Source: CAYMFD01 sp964389475
GTDB taxonomy: Bacteria > Bacteroidota > Bacteroidia > Chitinophagales > Saprospiraceae
NCBI GenBank assembly: GCA_964389475.1
Contig: CAYMFD010000121.1
Location: 1 to 10,453 of the forward strand
Reading direction: 5' to 3'
DNA length: 10,453 bases
Shown here: in pieces, positions 6,822-10,453 of the stretch
How the letters are laid out: each line of letters begins with the position of its first letter
Position numbering within the stretch: position 1 is the first letter of the stretch
The notes under the pieces: generated by a model
What the model was told of the DNA's origin: nothing
The model's input: the letters and a program-made list of their open reading frames with translations, nothing else
Databases searched by the model: none
Position numbers and translations under genes: made by a program

Positions 6822-9091
6822 TATTTGACGATTACATTTTCTGATGTGTACTTCGGATCATTCGAGAGGATACCCTCAGATGCTGTAAAAGTGGAATTAG
6901 CAATTTTGATGATAGGCTCTCCAACGACAAGGTGTAGGTCGAGCTTTTTACTTTTGGTAAACGAGAGGTTCTCCATGTCAGCGTATTGTACACCATGTAG
7001 TGCCACCGCTGCACCGTGCTTGTTGCGCTTGTTGTGGCCTACATTATTCAGGGTAGTATTGCTCATATCTAGTATAGGGCCAAATGTGCTCTCATCTCTA
7101 CCTCCTCGATAGAGGTGTACGGCCACACCACCGATATCCTTAAAGGTGCAGTCTCGCACGGTGATGTTCTCGGCATTGTAGATACCTATATCATCTGTCT
7201 CCTTGTCTAGGTTGAGTACGTGGCCAGTTATGTTGTCGAATGTACAGCCGTATAAGCCCATCGAGTCCGCAAAGGTGTTTTTAAAGACCTTGATTACGTT
7301 GAAGCTGTGATTGACATCGAGGTCTGTAAAGTTGCAGTCTCTAGCGATAAACTTGTAGTTGTCGATCATGCTGTATCGACTAGTTCTTACCACACAGTTA
7401 CCCGCGTAGTCATCACACTCTCGACCTGATATGCTTAAGTTTTTAAGACTCAGCGATCCACCATTTTCTAAGGAGAAGAGGCTAGATCGCTCGAATGTTA
7501 CGGTCGAATTGCCATTGCCTGCACCCTCTATAGTCAGTGTATGCGGGATGGCGATCTCTTTGCTCTGATGGTATGCGCCATCGGTCAGTACTAGGACATC
7601 TCCTTTTGCAGAAGCTTGAACAGCAGCACCGATCGTGTTTTCGCCTGGCTGTACGTCTATTCTACGGCCAGTACCGAATGTGATGTGGTAGTCTTTCTTG
7701 GGATACCACGTGACGCCAGTATTAGCCTTGTCAGCCCTTGCGACGTCTGTATTGGGTCCTACACTTGGGTGGTCAGGCGATAGTCTTAGTCCTGCGGTCT
7801 TTACTAGATTGATCTTCTCAGTAGCAAAGCCAGATATCTCGGCATCGGCATATTGTGGTGTGTTGAGACCGCTGCTCAGGATGTTGTTACTAAAGTTGAT
7901 ACCACTTACATCATCATAGATCGTAAAGAGCTGATCTCTGCTAGAGTGATAGATGAGGTTGTCCTCAAACGAAGTGTTGAGAGGCGTAGCACTACGTTCC
8001 TCGTCACTACCCGCGCATAACTGTACATGGTCGCAATCTACGAGCACGTTGTTGCTGATCTCTGAGTCTGTCACCTGAAAATACCTATTGAGCGGAGAGT
8101 TGGGTACACCATTCATTACCACTAGAGCACCTCTAAACCTGTAACCCGTCAGTCCTTCGCAGTAGTTGTTTTTGACGGTTTGCTTTTGGTTGATGACTCT
8201 AATACCACCAGTGTTGGCCTGTTGGTTACCGAAGAAGTAGTTATTCTCCACAAGGGTCTCGTTACCGTGACGCATAGTTAAGGTGCCCTTGCACTCGTAG
8301 AAGGTGTTGTTCCTAAAAGTATTCTGGCAAGACTTGCTCGATATGATCTCTAACTCTCCGCTACAATGCTCGAAGTAGTTGTCTTCTACGATCGTATTGG
8401 AGTTGGACATAGAGTGGTGACTAGTACCTACTCGCAGCGTCTCGCCTCCATTGCTGCCTAGTGTAGGCCTGTAGCCGAAGTGATTGTGGTCTATGCGGTG
8501 GTAGTTTTGGCGACTTGCTTCGTCTTTTAATCGTACGGCCAAGGTCACACCTCTATTACGCTTTGCCACTAGATAGTTATGGTCAAATCGATTGTGCTTA
8601 CCATATATACCTACCCAGTAGTTTGACTCGTGTCGCTCCGGCGGATTGTAGTCATCGATCACACACTCTGTGACACGGCAGTTGCTGCAGTTTTGGCCTT
8701 TAGATGTCTTAAAGGAGATGACCTCTCCTGTAGGTGTGTACCCATTGCGAAAGACGAGTCCCTCGACGTGTAGGTGCTCACCAGATAGACGTATGTTGGA
8801 TCGGCCCTCTAGTGTGACCTTGCCCTTATCCTGTACCATGAGGTAGATCGGTTGATCTGCTGTGCCCTTGCCGGTAAAGGTTAGCTCTGCATCCTTCCAT
8901 ATGCCGTTAGCCAGGGTGATCGTGTCGCCAGGCTCCGCGGTAGACACTGCCACATCGAACTCTGATATCGTATTGACGAGTGCTCTGGTCACGGTCTCTA
9001 CTGGCGGCTCAAGTGTAGGAGTCTTGGTGCTGCTACAGGCTACTAAGAGAGGTGTTATCAGGGCTATGTAGTAAGGAGTGGATCGTGGCAA
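6821..9091 (-). CDS. PL6 alginate lyase, two-domain, lipoprotein
   Basis: A 756-residue polysaccharide lyase family 6 (chondroitinase B-like) protein, first gene of the operon. The signal peptide ends in a clean lipobox LVAC with Cys19 followed by SS, so it is a lipoprotein. A parallel beta-helix lyase domain fills about 38-450. N214, E246 and E248 (GELEII), K253 (SSKS) and R274 (TMRHGN) keep exactly the spacing of the Ca2+ ligands N181, E213, E215 and the catalytic K220 and R241 that I recall for the guluronate exolyase AlyGC. A second beta-helix domain occupies about 475-756, and total length is close to AlyGC, supporting the same two-domain exolytic type. The start is TTG (9089-9091): from the in-frame TGA at 9158-9160 down to the signal peptide there is no ATG or GTG. 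The TAG stop overlaps the GTG of the PL17 gene by one base. Whether it is G-, MG- or M-specific cannot be read from these motifs. Confidence 0.94.
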   Translation of the reverse strand: MPRSTPYYIALITPLLVACSSTKTPTLEPPVETVTRALVNTISEFDVAVSTAEPGDTITLANGIWKDAELTFTGKGTADQPIYLMVQDKGKVTLEGRSNIRLSGEHLHVEGLVFRNGYTPTGEVISFKTSKGQNCSNCRVTECVIDDYNPPERHESNYWVGIYGKHNRFDHNYLVAKRNRGVTLAVRLKDEASRQNYHRIDHNHFGYRPTLGSNGGETLRVGTSHHSMSNSNTIVEDNYFEHCSGELEIISSKSCQNTFRNNTFYECKGTLTMRHGNETLVENNYFFGNQQANTGGIRVINQKQTVKNNYCEGLTGYRFRGALVVMNGVPNSPLNRYFQVTDSEISNNVLVDCDHVQLCAGSDEERSATPLNTSFEDNLIYHSSRDQLFTIYDDVSGINFSNNILSSGLNTPQYADAEISGFATEKINLVKTAGLRLSPDHPSVGPNTDVARADKANTGVTWYPKKDYHITFGTGRRIDVQPGENTIGAAVQASAKGDVLVLTDGAYHQSKEIAIPHTLTIEGAGNGNSTVTFERSSLFSLENGGSLSLKNLSISGRECDDYAGNCVVRTSRYSMIDNYKFIARDCNFTDLDVNHSFNVIKVFKNTFADSMGLYGCTFDNITGHVLNLDKETDDIGIYNAENITVRDCTFKDIGGVAVHLYRGGRDESTFGPILDMSNTTLNNVGHNKRNKHGAAVALHGVQYADMENLSFTKSKKLDLHLVVGEPIIKIANSTFTASEGILSNDPKYTSENVIVK

Positions 9092-9380
9092 GGTTACGGA
9101 TGCTTTATTATTGTTAGGAAATTGTGAGACAAGAAGGGCCTTGCTGCTTACAGGCAGTCATGCTGAATGACATGCAAAGTCAGCTTGTAGATGGCGGATC
9201 TTAATTTTTCAGTCAACGATTGATACCACGTCCTGCCTATGATCACTATTGATATCCCTTTGATGTTGTTTTCGTGGCGATTGCTAACTTTCGCATTGAG
9301 GTTTTGTCGATGCTTTCCTAAGGTGTAGGCGAGAGTGGTATTTGATCTACTACGGACGTTATGATGCATACTCTCCTTCG
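9092..9380 (-). other. Long 5' leader of the alginate operon, with candidate short ORF
   Basis: About 290 nt lie between the operator cluster and the TTG start of the PL6 gene, and would be transcribed as a leader from the promoter proposed at 9407-9414. On the minus strand an ATG at 9367-9369 opens 73 codons ending with TAA at 9148-9150 (MHHNVRSRSNTTLAYTLGKH...). It is preceded by GAAGGAGAGT, one of the few Shine-Dalgarno-like strings in the window. The predicted peptide is basic, has no recognisable domain, and is in a different frame from PL6. It could be a leader peptide or chance. I see no riboswitch I can name and no strong hairpin here. Confidence 0.3.
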
Positions 9381-9396
9381 AATTGGTTGACCAATT
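9381..9396. promoter_or_regulatory. GntR/FadR-type operator, site 1 (perfect palindrome)
   Basis: AATTGGTTGACCAATT is a perfect 7-bp inverted repeat around a 2-bp centre. Its core fits TGGTnnACCA, the operator pattern of the FadR subfamily of GntR regulators, which commonly control uronate and alginate genes. It lies about 10 bp downstream of the proposed -7 box, where a bound repressor would block initiation. No GntR gene is in the window. Confidence 0.6.
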
Positions 9397-9397
9397 A

Positions 9398-9409
9398 TTG
9401 GTTGATCAA
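9398..9409. promoter_or_regulatory. GntR/FadR-type operator, site 2 (imperfect)
   Basis: TTGGTTGATCAA repeats site 1 with one base changed (ATCAA for ACCAA), so its palindrome has a single mismatched pair. It starts 15 bp from site 1 and overlaps the last three bases of the proposed -7 box. Two sites one and a half helical turns apart suggest paired regulator dimers on opposite faces of the DNA. Confidence 0.5.
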
Positions 9410-9414
9410 ATATA
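9407..9414 (-). promoter_or_regulatory. Bacteroidota -7 promoter element (TATATTTG)
   Basis: The minus strand reads TATATTTG, a full match to the Bacteroidota -7 consensus TAnnTTTG. A TTTTTTG sits 16 bp upstream (9431-9437) as a possible -33 element, somewhat closer than the usual spacing of about 19-20 bp. Transcription would start near 9400 and serve the six-gene alginate operon. The overlap with operator site 2 supports repression control. Confidence 0.5.
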
Positions 9415-9431
9415 TGCCTATTTCTGAGTTC

Positions 9432-9456
9432 AAAAAATTATGTGACACAATTTTTT
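9432..9456. promoter_or_regulatory. 25-bp AT-rich palindrome upstream of the operon promoter
   Basis: AAAAAATT and AATTTTTT arms flank TGTGACA, giving a palindrome centred on 9444 with one mismatched pair (A9440 against C9448). The centre lies about 40 bp upstream of the predicted transcription start, the usual position of a class II activator of the Crp/Fnr type, and the core TGTGaCACA resembles half-sites of that family. The alternative is a weak terminator hairpin. Confidence 0.4.
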
Positions 9457-9657
9457 AGTTAGAGAAATATTGTTCTTTGAATGGGCTAAGATGCGGAGTA
9501 AAGAACTGTTTGTCTACTCGAGGGGTCACTGCTCGCGGGCAAGATTTTATGGGCAGTTTTTCGAGTGAAACAGTGTTAAATCTATGGGTAAGACTAGGCT
9601 GTCAGTTAGTTGCTTTGGGTTCTGGCTACAGCATGCTTGAAACTAATGCAACGAAAA

Positions 9658-9690
9658 AGTGGCTACTCTGAGTCAATCAGAGCAGCCACT
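9658..9690 (-). terminator. Rho-independent terminator, possibly bidirectional
   Basis: On the minus strand AGTGGCTGCTCTGA, loop TTGAC, TCAGAGTAGCCACT forms a 14-bp stem with one mismatch, followed by TTTTTCG. It lies about 33 bp after the stop of the secreted-protein gene at 9723 and would terminate it, separating it from the alginate operon. On the plus strand the stem is followed by ATTATT, a weaker tail, so termination in that direction is less certain. Confidence 0.85.
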
Positions 9691-9722
9691 ATTATTGGTC
9701 GCGTTATGTGAAATGTGAAGCC

Positions 9723-10286
9723 TTATCGTACGATACGTCTGTTGTTGCTTATCTGGCCGTTAGATACGTATACAGTATAGTCACCAGCTGGTAGGTCAGT
9801 GAGATCAAATCGCTTGTTCAAGCTGTTGCCTTCGTAAGCATTGCTGTAGACGGTTTCTCCGTCTCTATTAGTAAAGGTCACACTGGTACGCTTGCCACCT
9901 GTCAGGAAGTTGATGTCCACAGTGTTCGCTGTAGCGGTGATCATAGGCTTGTACACTGTAGTAGCCATACTTGCCTCAGTTACAGAACCTCTCTGGATTG
10001 TAACTACCTGCTCCTCGATACGTAGGTCGTTGCTGGTACGGATGGTGTAGTCTCCTGATGGTAGTTGTGCTAGTTGATATCTTTTCTTACCATTTACGGT
10101 AGCTACATTATCGCTAAAGATGACAGTTCCGTAAGCGTCGACGATTTCTATGTCTACGGTCTCACCCTTCCATGATGCGAATGATACGATTACACTGTTG
10201 TTTTCAGTGATGATGGGCTCTTACGCATTCAGCTGTACTGATGTAAATGCTACTACTAATGCTAGTATTGAAAATAATCTGGTCAT
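9723..10286 (-). pseudogene. Small secreted two-repeat beta-sandwich protein, interrupted by an in-frame stop
   Basis: An ATG at 10284-10286 starts a classical signal peptide of 21 residues (MTRLFSILALVV... ending QLNA). The next codon is TAA (10221-10223). The same frame then runs open for 165 codons to a stop at 9723. The downstream part has two related domains of about 90-residue period: PIITENNSVIVSF...LPSGDYTIRTSN (24-86) and PMITATANTVDINF...LPAGDYTVYVSNG (114-177), ending RRIVR. The LPxGDYT strand and alternating hydrophobic pattern resemble small Bacteroidota secreted proteins of the DUF3244 type and type IX secretion tail domains. A hairpin terminator follows. Only the TAA breaks the gene, so it is either a young nonsense mutation, a sequencing error, or recoded. 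Internal initiation at ATG 9966-9968 would give only the second domain (81 residues) with no signal. Function is unknown. Confidence 0.75.
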
Positions 10287-10367
10287 AGTATTAAAAATTG
10301 GTGTGTGGTAAATTGATTTTAAAGAAAAGTAGTTGTTCGTATTGTCTACCGAAGGAGTTGGGTGATC

Positions 10368-10453
10368 TTATACCTCAGCTAACTCTTCGTTTTTGATAGC
10401 GCTTTCGATATTCCAGTCTGACTGGAGTAGGCGGTGTATGTAGCAGTGGTCCG
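10368..10453 (-). CDS. C-terminal end of an unidentified protein (partial)
   Basis: On the minus strand, the frame entering at 10451 stays open for 27 codons (DHCYIHRLLQSDWNIE..., ending EELAEV) before TAA at 10368-10370. The residue mix, with an amphipathic start and an acidic tail, looks protein-like, while the other two minus frames give low-complexity or strongly basic peptides. DHCYIHRLL recalls DHCxxR-type motifs in several unrelated bacterial families, so I assign no function. The gap of about 80 bp to the next gene holds no clear promoter; TACTTTTC near 10325-10332 is one base off TAnnTTTG. Confidence 0.4.
   Translation of the reverse strand, partial: DHCYIHRLLQSDWNIESAIKNEELAEV

Noticed and set aside
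9477..9671. Plus-strand open frame of 64 codons ending in the terminator hairpin
   Set aside because: It begins with TTG, has no recognisable domain, and its stop lies in the stem of the hairpin that serves the minus-strand gene. A short RNA from this strand cannot be excluded, but no good promoter is visible.
9092..9722. tRNA or other structured RNA gene in the intergenic region
   Set aside because: I looked for a cloverleaf, a CCA end and named riboswitch cores on both strands and saw none; only the terminator and the palindrome stand out.

Overview
The window reads as Bacteroidota, most likely a marine or algal-polymer-degrading member. The grounds are the gene set of a Bacteroidota-style alginate utilisation operon, a TAnnTTTG-type -7 promoter element, lipoprotein signal peptides on the lyases, almost no Shine-Dalgarno sequences, a 'four helix bundle' (23S rRNA intervening-sequence-like) gene set in AATTGACAATT-rich repeats, and a small secreted beta-sandwich protein. 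I cannot name the genus. All convincing genes lie on the minus strand.

Right to left, in transcription order. (1) 10368-10453: the last 27 codons of an unidentified gene that enters from the right edge. (2) 9723-10286: a gene for a small secreted two-domain protein, broken by an in-frame TAA exactly where its signal peptide ends, and followed by a strong terminator hairpin (9658-9690). (3) 9092-9657: mostly non-coding. It holds a near-perfect 25-bp AT-rich palindrome, a -7 box (TATATTTG), two adjacent GntR/FadR-type operators (TTGGTTGACCAA and TTGGTTGATCAA) just downstream of that box, and a leader of about 300 nt with a candidate short ORF. (4) 1045-9091: a six-gene alginate operon, PL6 lyase > PL17 lyase > KdgF-like cupin > MFS uronate transporter > SDR reductase > KDG kinase. 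Junctions are tight: two overlap, the others are 9 to about 25 bp. (5) 1-1040: two classes of repeat (A and B) around a four-helix-bundle gene, in the order A-B-gene-A-B along the plus strand. The B repeat is a dimeric 29+40 = 69-bp higher-order repeat.

The operon makes a coherent pathway. The PL6 and PL17 enzymes, both predicted lipoproteins, cut alginate and its oligosaccharides to unsaturated monouronate. The cupin speeds linearisation to 4-deoxy-L-erythro-5-hexoseulose uronate (DEH). The MFS protein carries monouronates over the inner membrane. The SDR reduces DEH to 2-keto-3-deoxygluconate (KDG), and the kinase makes KDPG. A KDPG aldolase, a SusC/SusD pair, a PL7-type endolyase and the GntR regulator itself are not here and are presumably encoded elsewhere.

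The points most worth a second look are the cassette-like repeat architecture whose B repeat supplies the stop codon of the four-helix-bundle gene, the operator/promoter/palindrome cluster ahead of the operon, the nonsense codon at the signal-peptide junction, and the TTG and GTG starts of the two lyases.
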